The translations under genes were made by a program, and so were the position numbers. A DNA stretch of 64,000 nucleotides from Arthrobacter oryzae (lineage in GTDB: Bacteria; Actinomycetota; Actinomycetes; Actinomycetales; Micrococcaceae). Of the stretch, positions 1 through 8,295 are shown piece by piece. Within the stretch, counting starts at the first letter, position 1, and every line of letters begins with the position of its first letter. Where the stretch lies: contig NZ_CP132204.1 in assembly GCF_030718995.1 (NCBI RefSeq), positions 2,294,001-2,358,000 on the forward strand, read 5' to 3'. The notes beneath the pieces were generated by a model that was not told the origin of the DNA, ran no database searches, and saw only the letters and a program-made list of their open reading frames with translations.

Positions 1-119
1 TTTACCAGTCTATCAAGCTCCGCGAAACGAAACGCCGGGCCGCTGCCGCCGTCGGTGGCGGGGAGTTGACCACCCCAGGGCATTCAGCTTTTGTCGAGTT
101 GATTGACAGTATTCGTTGA
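1..119 (+). CDS. 3' end of an unidentified upstream gene (partial)
   Basis: Frame 3 is open from the window edge to a TGA at 117-119 and encodes about 38 residues ending in ...HSAFVELIDSIR. The basic then hydrophobic composition looks like a real carboxy terminus, but the piece is too short to assign to a family. The other two plus frames are less convincing, one stopping at 67-69. It lies 80 bp upstream of the M14 peptidase on the same strand. Confidence 0.35.
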   Translation, partial: YQSIKLRETKRRAAAAVGGGELTTPGHSAFVELIDSIR

Positions 120-199
120 GCTTGGTTGGCTGTTGTCACGGACCGCGATGGGGGACATGGCGGCCGGCCGTATCAACGCACTCGAAAGAGGTTTCGCCC

Positions 200-1264
200 G
201 TGAGAAAAAACCTGTCAACTTTCAGGACCCTGGCCGTTACCGGCGCCCTGACTCTGGCCGTCGTGGCGGCGCCTGTTCCGCTGGCCAATGCCGTTGGCGA
301 AGGCCCCAATTACGACGGCAACGGCCAGGTCACCACCTCGAAGCTGGCCACGTACGACGAAATGGTCTCCTTCCTCAAAGACCAGGACGCCCGCCAGCCC
401 GCCATGGAGCTGGAAGTCATTGGCCAGACGGTCAAGGGCCGGGACATCCACCTGGTGAAGTACATTTCGGACCCGGCCAAGCCCACCATCCTTTACCTGA
501 CGCAGCAGCACGGCAACGAGCAGCTCACCACCGAAGGTGCCTTGGAATTCGTGCGGCATCTGGGCACGGGTAAATCGGGGGAGATCCTCGACGGCGTGAA
601 CATCCTGGTCGTCCCCATGTTGAACGCCGATGGCGCCATGGGAGACGTGAACTTCCCGCTGGACGACTACCAGGCCAAGGGCGACCGCAACCTCACCCGC
701 TACAACGCCGAGGGGGTGGACCTGAACCGCGACCACGTGGCCAAGGTCCAGCCCGAGACCCGGGCGCTTCATGAGAACGTGATGCGCAAGTACGGGATCG
801 ACTACATGATCGACCTGCACCACCAGGGGACCCGCAGCGAACGCGACGGGGAGCTGGTGTCCGGCTCCATCCTCTACCCCACCACCCCCAACGCCGATCC
901 GGCCGTCGTGGCGAAGTCCAAGCAGCTGGGGGCCGTGGTGTTCGACAATGTGGACTCCACGGGCTGGGGCCACCTCGGCAAGTACGTCGGCGGCAGCGCG
1001 GAGACCATCAGCCGCAACGGCATCGCCGTGGAGTACGGGATAGCCACCCTGCTCTTTGAAATGCGGGGCATGTCGGACCATTTCCTGGACGGCTACGCCC
1101 TCGGCCTTCGCAGCAACGGCTATCTGATCCAGCAGACGGTGACCACGCTGACGTCCACTGCGGCTGCCATCGGTGACGGATCAATCGCCGACGCCGACGC
1201 CTCCTTCTGGGACACCCTCGACACCCAGACCTCCCGCCCGGGCGAGGAAGCCGACGACGAGTAG
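200..1264 (+). CDS. Secreted M14-family zinc carboxypeptidase
   Basis: A 354-residue protein starting at GTG 200, preceded by GAAAGAG about 10 bases upstream. Residues 1-31 form a Sec signal peptide (VRKN basic start, hydrophobic core, cleavage near PLANA-VG). The mature part has the M14 zinc site: HGNE (HxxE) after the LTQQ stretch, a later histidine in MIDLHHQG, and a glutamate in the LLFEMRG segment as candidate catalytic base. Known function of the family is release of C-terminal residues from peptides, some members acting on cell-wall or murein peptides. An in-frame start at 116 would bury the signal peptide internally, so 200 is preferred. The acidic C-terminal tail (EEADDE) is unremarkable. 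Substrate unknown. Confidence 0.85.
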   Translation: MRKNLSTFRTLAVTGALTLAVVAAPVPLANAVGEGPNYDGNGQVTTSKLATYDEMVSFLKDQDARQPAMELEVIGQTVKGRDIHLVKYISDPAKPTILYLTQQHGNEQLTTEGALEFVRHLGTGKSGEILDGVNILVVPMLNADGAMGDVNFPLDDYQAKGDRNLTRYNAEGVDLNRDHVAKVQPETRALHENVMRKYGIDYMIDLHHQGTRSERDGELVSGSILYPTTPNADPAVVAKSKQLGAVVFDNVDSTGWGHLGKYVGGSAETISRNGIAVEYGIATLLFEMRGMSDHFLDGYALGLRSNGYLIQQTVTTLTSTAAAIGDGSIADADASFWDTLDTQTSRPGEEADDE

Positions 1265-1513
1265 GGGCACCTGCGTCAGGCCGCCGCGGTCCTTTACTTC
1301 GTGCGAAGGGCCGCGGCGGGCCATCAACTGGGCAAAGTCTGTCATCGGCTAAACTTGGGTGGTAAGAGCCCCGGAACTCTTGCGTCGCTGCGCTGCCCTG
1401 CGGACCAGCGAAGGCCGGTACGTTCGGGGCATTCTCATGAACGGCGCTGTCCTCTGGCGGGTCACCTTGGTGAACCGGCTGCGGTCCGGCCCGAACGAAT
1501 GGGGGAGGATCCC

Positions 1514-2803
1514 ATGCCAGCAATCGTGATCGTCGGAGCCCAGTGGGGCGACGAAGGCAAAGGTAAAGCCACTGACCTGCTTGGCGGCCGCGTGGACTAC
1601 GTGGTCAAGCCGAACGGCGGCAACAACGCCGGGCACACCGTCGTCGTAGGCGGTGAGAAGTATGAGCTCAAGCTCCTTCCGGCCGGCATCCTGAGCCCGA
1701 ACGCTGTTCCCATCATCGGCAACGGCTGCGTGGTGAACCTTGAAGCCCTGTTCCAGGAGATCGACGGCCTCGTAGCCCGCGGCGCGGACACCTCCAAGCT
1801 CCGTGTCTCCGCCAACGCCCACCTCGTGGCGCCCTACCACCAGGTGCTGGACAAGGTCACCGAGCGGTTCCTGGGCAGCCGCGCCATCGGCACCACGGGC
1901 CGCGGCATCGGCCCGGCCTACATGGACAAGGTGGCCCGCCTCGGCATCCGCGTCCAGGACGTCTTTGACGAGTCCATCCTCCGCCAGAAGGTTGAGGGTT
2001 CGCTGCGCCAGAAGAACGAACTCCTTGTCAAGGTGTACAACCGCCGCGACATCGAGGTGGAGGAGATCGTCAGCTACTTCCTGTCGTTCGCCGAACGCCT
2101 GCGCCCGCTGGTCATCGACAGCACCTTCGTGCTGAACAAGGCGCTGGACGAAGGCAAGGTGGTCCTCATGGAGGGCGGCCAGGCAACGTTCCTCGACGTC
2201 GACCACGGCACCTACCCGTTTGTGACGTCCTCGAACCCGACCGCCGGGGGCGCCTCGGTGGGCTCCGGCATCGGCCCCACCCGCATCTCGCGCTCCATCG
2301 GCATCATCAAGGCGTACACCACGCGTGTTGGCGCCGGGCCGTTCCCCACGGAACTGTTCGATGAGATGGGCATGTACCTGCAGAAGACCGGCGGCGAGTT
2401 CGGCGTCAACACCGGCCGTCCGCGCCGCTGCGGCTGGTACGACGCCGTGCTGGCGCGCCACGCCTCCCGCGTCAACGGTTTCACGGACTACTTCGTCACC
2501 AAACTGGACGTGCTCACGGGCATCGAACAGATCCCGGTGTGCGTGGCCTACGACGTGGACGGCGTCCGGCATGACGAAATGCCCATGACCCAGACCGAGT
2601 TCCACCACGCCAAGCCCATCTTCGAGTACTTCGAGGGCTGGACCGAGGACATCACCGGCGCGCGCACCCTGGAAGACCTCCCGGAGAACGCACGCAACTA
2701 CGTGCTGGCCCTGGAGAAGCTGTCCGGCACGCGTTTCTCGGCGATCGGCGTCGGCCCGGACCGCGACCAGACGATCGTGGTCAACGACCTGATCCTGGAC
2801 TGA
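1514..2803 (+). CDS. purA: Adenylosuccinate synthase
   Basis: A 429-residue cytosolic enzyme catalysing GTP-dependent condensation of IMP with aspartate to adenylosuccinate, the first committed step to AMP. The N-terminus [21 protein letters not shown] carries the family signature WGDEGKGK (residues 11-18). [11 protein letters not shown] and [10 protein letters not shown] are further IMP/GTP-site motifs, and [13 protein letters not shown] is conserved near the aspartate loop. Length is normal. Start ATG 1514 follows the strong Shine-Dalgarno GGGGGAGGA at 1501-1509. A reading frame extending upstream to 1301 is discounted because it lacks family similarity. A weak candidate -10 (TAAACT, 1350-1355) lies in the 250-bp leader. 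Monocistronic, ending in a strong hairpin. Confidence 0.98.
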   Translation: MPAIVIVGAQWGDEGKGKATDLLGGRVDYVVKPNGGNNAGHTVVVGGEKYELKLLPAGILSPNAVPIIGNGCVVNLEALFQEIDGLVARGADTSKLRVSANAHLVAPYHQVLDKVTERFLGSRAIGTTGRGIGPAYMDKVARLGIRVQDVFDESILRQKVEGSLRQKNELLVKVYNRRDIEVEEIVSYFLSFAERLRPLVIDSTFVLNKALDEGKVVLMEGGQATFLDVDHGTYPFVTSSNPTAGGASVGSGIGPTRISRSIGIIKAYTTRVGAGPFPTELFDEMGMYLQKTGGEFGVNTGRPRRCGWYDAVLARHASRVNGFTDYFVTKLDVLTGIEQIPVCVAYDVDGVRHDEMPMTQTEFHHAKPIFEYFEGWTEDITGARTLEDLPENARNYVLALEKLSGTRFSAIGVGPDRDQTIVVNDLILD

Positions 2804-2828
2804 AACTGACTGACGCTCACTGACGTCC

Positions 2829-2868
2829 GACGGCGGCGGGTCACCTGGAAAGGTGGCCCGCCGCCGTC
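2829..2868 (+). terminator. Hairpin terminator of purA
   Basis: A 17-bp perfect stem (GACGGCGGCGGGTCACC, 2829-2845, pairing with 2852-2868) with a 6-base loop starts 26 bp after the purA stop. The following run is only TCGTCGTT, so U-tract quality is poor. It lies between convergent genes and may serve both. Confidence 0.75.
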
Positions 2869-2889
2869 GTCGTTAGGAGATATTGCCGG

Positions 2890-3081
2890 CTAGCCGGCGG
2901 ACTGCTTGTTTCGGGTTTGAAGCAGGTGCTGCTGCAGTTTCGCCTCGGCATCCCGCCGCCGGCGGGCCTGCTCGCGCATGGCCCGGGTCGCGGCGGAACC
3001 CTGGGGATTGATCAGTCCGGTCACATGTTTGGGGGTCGCTGCCGGACCGGCGGCAGGGACGGCCATCACTTCCTCGCTCAT
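2890..3081 (-). CDS. Small hypothetical protein, 63 aa
   Basis: Starts at ATG 3081 (MSEEVMAVPAAGPA) with AGGA about 6 bases upstream, and ends at 2890 (...RNKQSAG). The C-terminal half (roughly residues 30-60) is strongly charged and predicted helical, with a RRRRDAEAKLQQHLLQ stretch that could form a short coiled coil or bind nucleic acid. No signal peptide or membrane segment. A longer frame to 3366 exists but its extra N-terminus is low-quality. No family recognised. It converges on purA across the 2829-2868 hairpin. Confidence 0.55.
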   Translation of the reverse strand: MSEEVMAVPAAGPAATPKHVTGLINPQGSAATRAMREQARRRRDAEAKLQQHLLQTRNKQSAG

Positions 3082-3334
3082 GCCGGTATCCTGACACCCC
3101 TTAACGCCGCGCGTAACCCCCGGCACCGGAGCGTTACAGGATCGGGACCTGCAGGGCCACCAGGGAAGTGATACGTAGCGACACTCGTGATGCAGGTGGT
3201 AGCGGGTGTTATTCGGGTACCGGCCACTCGTGACCGGCCGCTCCGCGCTCCCTATGTTGGAGTCACCGGCACCTGGCCTGGAGTGGGGCTCCCACAAGGG
3301 ATTCCTCGAAGCGCTAACGGGAGGGATGGACATC

Positions 3335-3796
3335 ATGGGTCTGAGCGTGAAGTCACAAAAGAACAAGTCCGGCCCCGTGTCAGGGCCGGCGGACCGGACC
3401 GAAGCGCCGGATCAGGGACCGCGCCGATACCGTGCGCGGATCAATCGGGAACCGGCCCTTGACCGGATGCGGGTGCAGGAGCTTGCCGGGGGCGTCCACT
3501 CCCAGAGCCGGCTCCTTGAATTCCTGGACGTGTTCCTGGTCCTGCTCCCGTCCAGGGTCAAGAACGTGGTTTCCGCCTTGGACAGCGGGGACGTTGAGGC
3601 TGCAAGTGCCGCAGCCCAAAGCCTGGCATCGTCGGCTGCAATGGCAGGGGCCTCCCGGCTCGAGCTGGTTGCCTGGCTCGTGGACAACGATCTTCGGATA
3701 GACCGGATGGACCGGGCACGCGAGACGGCCCGGCGCCTAGGCCCGGACGCCGACGAGCTGGCATCAGCCCTGTCCCGCCTGCTGACGGGCCGCTGA
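3335..3796 (+). CDS. HPt-domain-like protein lacking the phospho-histidine
   Basis: A 153-residue protein from ATG 3335, 9 bases after GGGAGGG (3319-3325); ATG 3326 is too close to that site. Residues 1-50 are basic and probably disordered. From about residue 58 the sequence reads as a histidine phosphotransfer four-helix bundle (LEFLDVFLVLLPSRVKNVV ... LASSAAMAGASRLELVAWLV). In true HPt proteins the motif is H-S-L-K-x-S-x-x-x-x-G; here it is Q-S-L-A-S-S-A-A-M-A-G, so both the phosphorylated His (codon CAA) and the Lys are replaced. Phosphorelay function is therefore unlikely. A binding or scaffold role is an inference. It converges with the ABC permease 30 bp downstream. Confidence 0.7.
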   Translation: MGLSVKSQKNKSGPVSGPADRTEAPDQGPRRYRARINREPALDRMRVQELAGGVHSQSRLLEFLDVFLVLLPSRVKNVVSALDSGDVEAASAAAQSLASSAAMAGASRLELVAWLVDNDLRIDRMDRARETARRLGPDADELASALSRLLTGR

Positions 3797-3825
3797 CGGG
3801 CTGCTCGGCAGGCGGGGAGTCGATC

Positions 3826-6057
3826 CTATTCGAGGCGTGTCGCGGCTATTGCGGTGTTCGAACGGATCAGGCTGAAAGTGGCGGTGACCGCTCCGAGGGC
3901 CAGAAATGCACTGAGTCCCAAGGCCATGAAATACTCCGGTGCCGGCCAGGTTACACGGTAGGTGTCATCAACGAACGTCACCATCAGCCAGGCCACAAGG
4001 AACCCGAGGCCGGCCGCTAGCAGCAGCACGGTCAGGAGCGGGATTGCCGCTTCCCTCGTGATGACCCGGCGCAGGACGTCCACCGGCATCCCCATCAGCC
4101 GCATAAGTCCGAGGACTCTCTTCCGGTCCAGGATGGCGGAGGCTGTGGCAACGGCCAGCGACAGGCCGGCGATTGCGATCGCGACGAACATGCCGAGGTA
4201 AGCGAGCCCGGCCAGGCCATGGATCAGGCGGGTGCTGGACTGCAACCTGAGGTCCAGCGGAGAGGTGGCCGGGATGGCCGTGACGCCTGATGCGTTCAAT
4301 GCTGTGCGGGCACGGTCCATGGCCTCGGGGGTCCCGTCGGTGCCGAGCACAATCACAACCGGCACCATTCCGTCGACGTTGGCGGCAGGCGCCGGGGCCA
4401 GAGCAAGCGGCTGGGGTGTCCAAGGGTGGAGAAAGGACGAATCAACAGCCACGGTCTCTGTTGCCGGGATGTCCTCGAATCCGAGGCCGGCAGCGTCCTC
4501 GGCACGAAGGTAGATTTCGGGGCCGGCATCACTTTCGGAGAGGGGCGCCGGGCCGTAACCGACGGTGGCACTCCGGATGCCGGGCAGTTCCCTGGCCTGG
4601 CTGGCGGCCTCCGCGACCCGGGCCGGGGTGTGTCCGGCGCCCACGGTGGCGTGCAGGCTGGTGGGCTGGAGCACTCCGGGCCGGGCCCCTGGCACCTCGG
4701 TTGCCTCAATGATGCTGGCTCCTCCGGCGAAGACTGAGACGACGAACACCGCGACTACCAGCCCTGACACGGAACGGAAGGTCGCCACAGGGGTCTTCTG
4801 GATACGGCTGGCAGCAATGACCCCGGCTGCGCTCCGGGCCTGGCGCAGCCCCAGCCGGCTCACCAAGAGGGTCAGCCAAGGGCCGATGACCACGATGCCG
4901 ACGAGGACACCCAGAAATCCGAGGATGAGTAGCGGTGATTCCAGCCACGCCATCCGCACATTCAGGACCCGGACCATCAGTACAGCCGTGATCATAGCCG
5001 CAAGACCGGCCAGCACGGGAACGCTCCGCCACATTGTGGGTGCCTTTTCATTCACCCCCCTCGTCATGCCCAGCGGGCCGATACCCGCGCGCGCCGTGCC
5101 GTGCGCGGCTGCAAGCGCCGATGCCGCAACCACCAAGGCAACGACGACGGCGGCCGCCGCCCAGCCAGTGGCCAGATCCGCGGCGAACATCCGGGTGCCG
5201 TTGACCGGGATCTGCGCCGCAGCCGGCCTCAGCATGACGGCCAGGACGGCGCCCAGCGCTGCACCGGTCAGGCTGGGCACGGCGGTTTCGGCGGCGGCGA
5301 TCCGGGAGAGAAGCTGTGGCGATGCGCCAAGGAGGCGCAGGGTTGCGAAGCGTTCCCGGCGTTGTGCCGCACCCAGGCCGGTGACGATGCTGATCAGTAG
5401 CAGGACGGGGAAGAACACCGCGATGGCCCCGATGGACAGCACTGTGTTGTACGCGGCAGCGCTGCCGCCGTGAGGGTCCGTCGTGAAACCTGACACCAGG
5501 GAAGCCCTGCCGGCTTGGCGGAGTTCGGCTTCCGTTGCTCCCGTGACGACGATCAGCGAATCAGGCCCCGGCAAGGCAGAGTCGTCAATCGTGCCGCCGA
5601 ACGTCCCGAAACGGTCGCCAAGCTCGTCCCGCGGAGTTGACTCGATCAGACGCTGAAGCGCCGCAGATGCATAGTAGCGGCCCGGCACCGGAGGGGCGCC
5701 GATCCCGGGGATCTTGACGGTAGTCGACTCAAGGGCCGCTACGTTGCGGCGGTTGATGAGTTGGTCGCGGAAGACTTCCACCGGGTTGGCTTCCATGAGC
5801 ACCGTGTCTGCGGTCAACGGCACAGGGATCATCCGCGCTGAAGTGGCGGGATCATCTGCCGGAGGCGCGGACACCGATGGGCGTCCGGTTTCGCGCAGCC
5901 AGGCACCGCGGTCATCACGTGCGCTCAGGCCGTTGGCACCGCCCCACAGCAACAACAACAGGCATACTCCGACGGCGACCCCTCCCGCGATTCCGGCGTG
6001 CCTGCCATAGGCGGACCGGCTCCCTACGACTGCCAGTTTCAGCAGCCCGGCATTCAC
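3826..6057 (-). CDS. FtsX/MacB-type ABC transporter permease
   Basis: A 743-residue membrane protein, last gene of the padR-ATPase-permease operon. It starts at GTG 6057, overlapping the ATPase stop by GTGA. Hydrophobic segments near residues 20-42, 205-230, 255-280, 295-320, 345-365, 375-400 and 430-455, then three at the C-terminus (about 620-650, 670-700, 715-735), match the duplicated FtsX fold with large extracytoplasmic domains between them. The type I exporter class moves lipids, peptides or drugs, or acts mechanically, with the cytosolic ATPase; substrate here is unknown. No truncation is seen. PadR linkage suggests a stress- or drug-responsive exporter (inference). Confidence 0.85.
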   Translation of the reverse strand: MNAGLLKLAVVGSRSAYGRHAGIAGGVAVGVCLLLLLWGGANGLSARDDRGAWLRETGRPSVSAPPADDPATSARMIPVPLTADTVLMEANPVEVFRDQLINRRNVAALESTTVKIPGIGAPPVPGRYYASAALQRLIESTPRDELGDRFGTFGGTIDDSALPGPDSLIVVTGATEAELRQAGRASLVSGFTTDPHGGSAAAYNTVLSIGAIAVFFPVLLLISIVTGLGAAQRRERFATLRLLGASPQLLSRIAAAETAVPSLTGAALGAVLAVMLRPAAAQIPVNGTRMFAADLATGWAAAAVVVALVVAASALAAAHGTARAGIGPLGMTRGVNEKAPTMWRSVPVLAGLAAMITAVLMVRVLNVRMAWLESPLLILGFLGVLVGIVVIGPWLTLLVSRLGLRQARSAAGVIAASRIQKTPVATFRSVSGLVVAVFVVSVFAGGASIIEATEVPGARPGVLQPTSLHATVGAGHTPARVAEAASQARELPGIRSATVGYGPAPLSESDAGPEIYLRAEDAAGLGFEDIPATETVAVDSSFLHPWTPQPLALAPAPAANVDGMVPVVIVLGTDGTPEAMDRARTALNASGVTAIPATSPLDLRLQSSTRLIHGLAGLAYLGMFVAIAIAGLSLAVATASAILDRKRVLGLMRLMGMPVDVLRRVITREAAIPLLTVLLLAAGLGFLVAWLMVTFVDDTYRVTWPAPEYFMALGLSAFLALGAVTATFSLIRSNTAIAATRLE

Positions 6058-6770
6058 GCGGACGCCCGGTAGCCGGCACCGACTGCGCCGTCGCGCACCA
6101 TGACTTCCCGGTCCGCATACGCGGCGGTGCGGGCGTCGTGGGTGATCATCACCACCGTGGTGCCCGCTTCGCGGACAAGCTCGAGCATGAGAGCCAGCAC
6201 GTTCTCTGATGCGAGGGAATCCAGCGAACCGGTGGGCTCATCGGCGAACAACACGGCCGGCGACGTCACCAGTGCGCGGGCGACGGCGACGCGCTGGGCC
6301 TGTCCGCCGGACAATTCACCGGGCAGCCTGGCGCCCAGCCCGTCCAGACCGAGGCGTTCCAGCAACTCCCTTGACCGGCGCCGCGCCTCTGGCCGCCTGG
6401 TCCCGGCCAGCAGGAGCGGGATGCTGACGTTGTCCGTCGCCGTGAGCTCGGGCAGCAGCTGGCCGAACTGAAAGACGAAGCCAAAATCGGTCAGCCGCAG
6501 CCGGGCCCGTTTCGGTTCCGCGAGGGCGCTGGTCTCCATCGGGGACCGCCCTCCGGCGGGACGGTAGGTGACCGAGCCGCCGTCGGGCACCAGAACACCG
6601 GCCAGGCAGTGCAGCAAAGTGGACTTACCGGATCCGGACGGGCCCATAACAGCGAGTACTTCCCCCGCATGGACGTCGAGGTCGATGCCCCGCAATGCCT
6701 GGGTCTGCCCAAAGGAGTGCCGCAGGCCGCGCGCGCTGAGGATGGGTGCAGCGGAGTCATGGGTGATCAT
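6054..6770 (-). CDS. ABC transporter ATP-binding protein (MacB/LolD-like)
   Basis: A 238-residue ATPase from ATG 6770 (MITHDSAAPILSARGL), overlapping the padR stop by ATGA. Walker A GPSGSGKST is at residues 43-51, Q-loop near Q101, signature LSGGQ at 153-157, Walker B LFADEP at about 174-179, and H-loop His211. This is the complete set needed for hydrolysis. Size and the LSGGQAQRVAVARAL block are typical of the class pairing with FtsX-like permeases, and its partner is the next gene. A longer in-frame extension to 7052 lies inside padR and is rejected because the cassette fold begins at residue 10 from ATG 6770. Confidence 0.93.
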   Translation of the reverse strand: MITHDSAAPILSARGLRHSFGQTQALRGIDLDVHAGEVLAVMGPSGSGKSTLLHCLAGVLVPDGGSVTYRPAGGRSPMETSALAEPKRARLRLTDFGFVFQFGQLLPELTATDNVSIPLLLAGTRRPEARRRSRELLERLGLDGLGARLPGELSGGQAQRVAVARALVTSPAVLFADEPTGSLDSLASENVLALMLELVREAGTTVVMITHDARTAAYADREVMVRDGAVGAGYRASA

Positions 6771-7294
6771 GCGCTCTGGAGCTCCTTCTTGAGTTGGGTC
6801 AGGCGGGCGCTGGTGAGGTCGATCCAGCGCAGGTCGGCTTCGATATGGAACAGGCCGTGGTCGCACATCAGGACTTGGAGCAGGTCCGCGTCCTTCTTCC
6901 GCCGGGTCAGTTCCCGCATCCGGGCCATGTGTTCGCCGCGCTGCGCATCGAGCAGCCTGTCGGCGTCGTCGTCGAGCAGCAATGCGATCACGGTCTTGGC
7001 AAAGAGGTTGCTTTGCAGTGACTCGGAGGGAATGTCGGGAGTGAAAAGCCACTCACTCACCCTGTCCTGGCCGGCGGAGGTGATCTCGTACTTTTTGCGG
7101 TCCGGGCCCCCTCCGGTCTCCCCGCCCAGGGCCAGGATCAGCTCGTCACGGACCATCCGGGCAAGGGTGGAATACACCTGGCCGAACGCTATGGCCTTGC
7201 CGGCTCCGAAGTACCGGTCGTACGAGTGCTTGAGGTCGTAACCGTAGCTCGGCTCGCGGCTAAGGAGGCCCAACAGGGTGAGGGAGTTGTTCAC
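6767..7294 (-). CDS. PadR-family transcriptional regulator
   Basis: A 175-residue repressor, first gene of the exporter operon, starting at GTG 7294 (MNNSLTLLGLLSREPSYGYDLKHSYDRYFG). The N-terminal 85 residues are the PadR winged helix (SYGYDLK recognition region, wing LALGGETGGGPDRKKYEITSAG). Residues 90-175 form the charged helical PadR C-terminal dimerisation domain. No ribosome-binding site precedes the GTG. A -10-like TATAGAT ends 6 bases upstream, so the message is probably leaderless. A palindrome overlapping this promoter suggests autoregulation of the whole operon. Confidence 0.9.
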   Translation of the reverse strand: MNNSLTLLGLLSREPSYGYDLKHSYDRYFGAGKAIAFGQVYSTLARMVRDELILALGGETGGGPDRKKYEITSAGQDRVSEWLFTPDIPSESLQSNLFAKTVIALLLDDDADRLLDAQRGEHMARMRELTRRKKDADLLQVLMCDHGLFHIEADLRWIDLTSARLTQLKKELQSA

Positions 7295-7303
7295 AGGTCA
7301 ATC

Positions 7304-7320
7304 TATACACTGAGTGAATA
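7304..7320 (-). promoter_or_regulatory. Probable PadR operator overlapping the promoter
   Basis: TATACACTGAGTGAATA is a near-perfect palindrome: 8-base arms around a central base, one mismatch pair. On the minus strand it contains GTATAGAT just downstream of its centre, a good -10 placed so that transcription would begin at or next to the padR GTG. Position and symmetry suit repression by PadR. No convincing -35 is seen. Confidence 0.55.
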
Positions 7321-7470
7321 GTGATGCTCCGGATGTGCCGGATATGTGCGTGTCGCGGACCGCGAGTTGCTCCTTGGTCCAACCCCGGAACAACCCTGAA
7401 AACTTTTTTGAAAGTTTTTTGGGTTCCGCGTAACCCTCAGCGGTGCTGTGGCGATTACCACTATGAAAGC

Positions 7471-7554
7471 GCCGGGTACGAAGTTGTCCCCCATCAGGTT
7501 CGAACCTGGCGCTTGACTGCAAAAAGAGAGCCGGGCTGGAACTGTCCCCCATCA
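7471..7554 (-). repeat. Two direct repeats resembling an IS21-type end (relic)
   Basis: On the minus strand both units begin TGATGGGGGACA and end in CCCGGC. Unit 1 spans 7554-7530 and unit 2 7496-7471, about 25-26 bp each with one indel and several mismatches in the middle. Insertion sequences of the IS21 family start with TG, end with CA and carry several internal copies of the terminal repeat, which is the arrangement seen. No transposase gene or second end is visible, so this would be a solo end. The family assignment is inference from memory. Confidence 0.35.
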
Positions 7555-7576
7555 TGTTCCAGCCCGGCCCTTTTTT
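7530..7576. terminator. Bidirectional-looking hairpin terminator
   Basis: A 13-bp perfect stem (GCCGGGCTGGAAC, 7530-7542, pairing with 7556-7568) with a 13-base loop. It is followed by CCTTTTTT on the plus strand, and by CTCTCTTTTT on the minus strand. There is no clear gene ending on either side, so it may terminate an unrecognised short transcript or belong to the repeat relic. Confidence 0.6.
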
Positions 7577-7719
7577 GTCCGAAGCCGGTTCAGCAGACAG
7601 CTGGCTCAGGAGTGCGCGGTCTCCGATGACGTCTACCCTATGGTTACCAAGGGTAAAGTTATGGAGCGGGTTCCGCCCAGCCGCCACATGATGGCCATAC
7701 AATGATGTAGCCATCCCCC

Positions 7720-8295
7720 TTGAACGAAAGCCACACGTCCGTGACCGAAGCACTGACCGACGATGCATTGCGGGCCCTCAAAGGCCGCGATGGCGAGTTG
7801 TTCAATCTGGTCTATCGGAGCTATGCGTCACAGGTGCTGGGATACCTGACCGCCCGTGGTGTCGAGGACCCGGAGGCCACCATGCAGGACGTTTTCCTGG
7901 CGGTGCTGCCCCGGATAGACACCATCAGCGGAGGCGCCAGCGGACTGCGTACTTTTCTGTTCTCGGTGGCCCATGCGCGGATGGTGGACGATCACCGAAG
8001 GCAAAGCCGGACGCCGCCCAAACAACCTTTCGAACCTGAGTTTGACCGGCGGGAATCCGCCTCGGCGGAAGCCGCGGCCATGTTGTTGGTGGCGCCGGGA
8101 GAAGTGCTCGCACTGCTGGACGTCCTGGGTGAGGATCAAAAGTAGGTCCTGACCCTGCGGATCATTGCGGATCTCACCGTGGAGCAGGTGGCCGAAATTA
8201 TGGGGAAAAGCGCCGGGGCCGTCAAACAGCTTCAGCGACGTGCATTGGACAGACTCCGTGAACATTCGGCCGTAAAGGACTACGTAGCGCCATGA
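7720..8295 (+). pseudogene. ECF-type RNA polymerase sigma factor interrupted by an in-frame amber codon
   Basis: Region 2 is encoded first: LKGRDGELFNLVYRSYASQVLGYLTARG, then VEDPEATMQDVFLAVL (a DVF-type -10 element) and TFLFSVAHARMVDDHRR. After ...LGEDQK a TAG occurs at 8143-8145. The same frame then continues without interruption to a TGA at 8293-8295, encoding a complete region 4: VLTLRIIADLTVEQVAEIMGKSAGAVKQLQRRALDRLRE. Family members carry an ordinary residue at the stop position (CAG or GAG would be one step from TAG). The product stopping at 8145 would be about 141 residues and lack -35 recognition. The start is uncertain: TTG 7720 or GTG 7741, neither with a good Shine-Dalgarno. The last codons overlap the next gene by ATGA, as in intact sigma/anti-sigma pairs. 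Confidence 0.8.

Larger units (their letters stand above)
7295..7719. other. 425-bp intergenic region with repeat relic
   Basis: No convincing gene. It holds the padR promoter/operator (7304-7320), AT-rich runs around 7395-7420, a 14-bp palindrome CAGGTTCGAACCTG (7495-7508), two direct repeats resembling insertion-sequence ends (7471-7496 and 7530-7554), and a strong hairpin with T runs on both sides (7530-7576). Near 7644-7656 the palindrome TTACC-AAG-GGTAA could be an operator for the sigma-factor operon. TACAAT at 7698-7703 is a candidate -10. Confidence 0.5.

Noticed and set aside
1301..1513. N-terminal extension of purA to 1301
   Set aside because: PurA proteins begin at the [15 protein letters not shown] segment, which has an excellent Shine-Dalgarno right before its ATG.
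7495..7508. TTCGAA within a GG...CC stem, resembling a tRNA T-arm
   Set aside because: The seven-base loop and 5-bp stem do not fit, and no acceptor or anticodon arm is found around it. It is a simple palindrome in the repeat relic.
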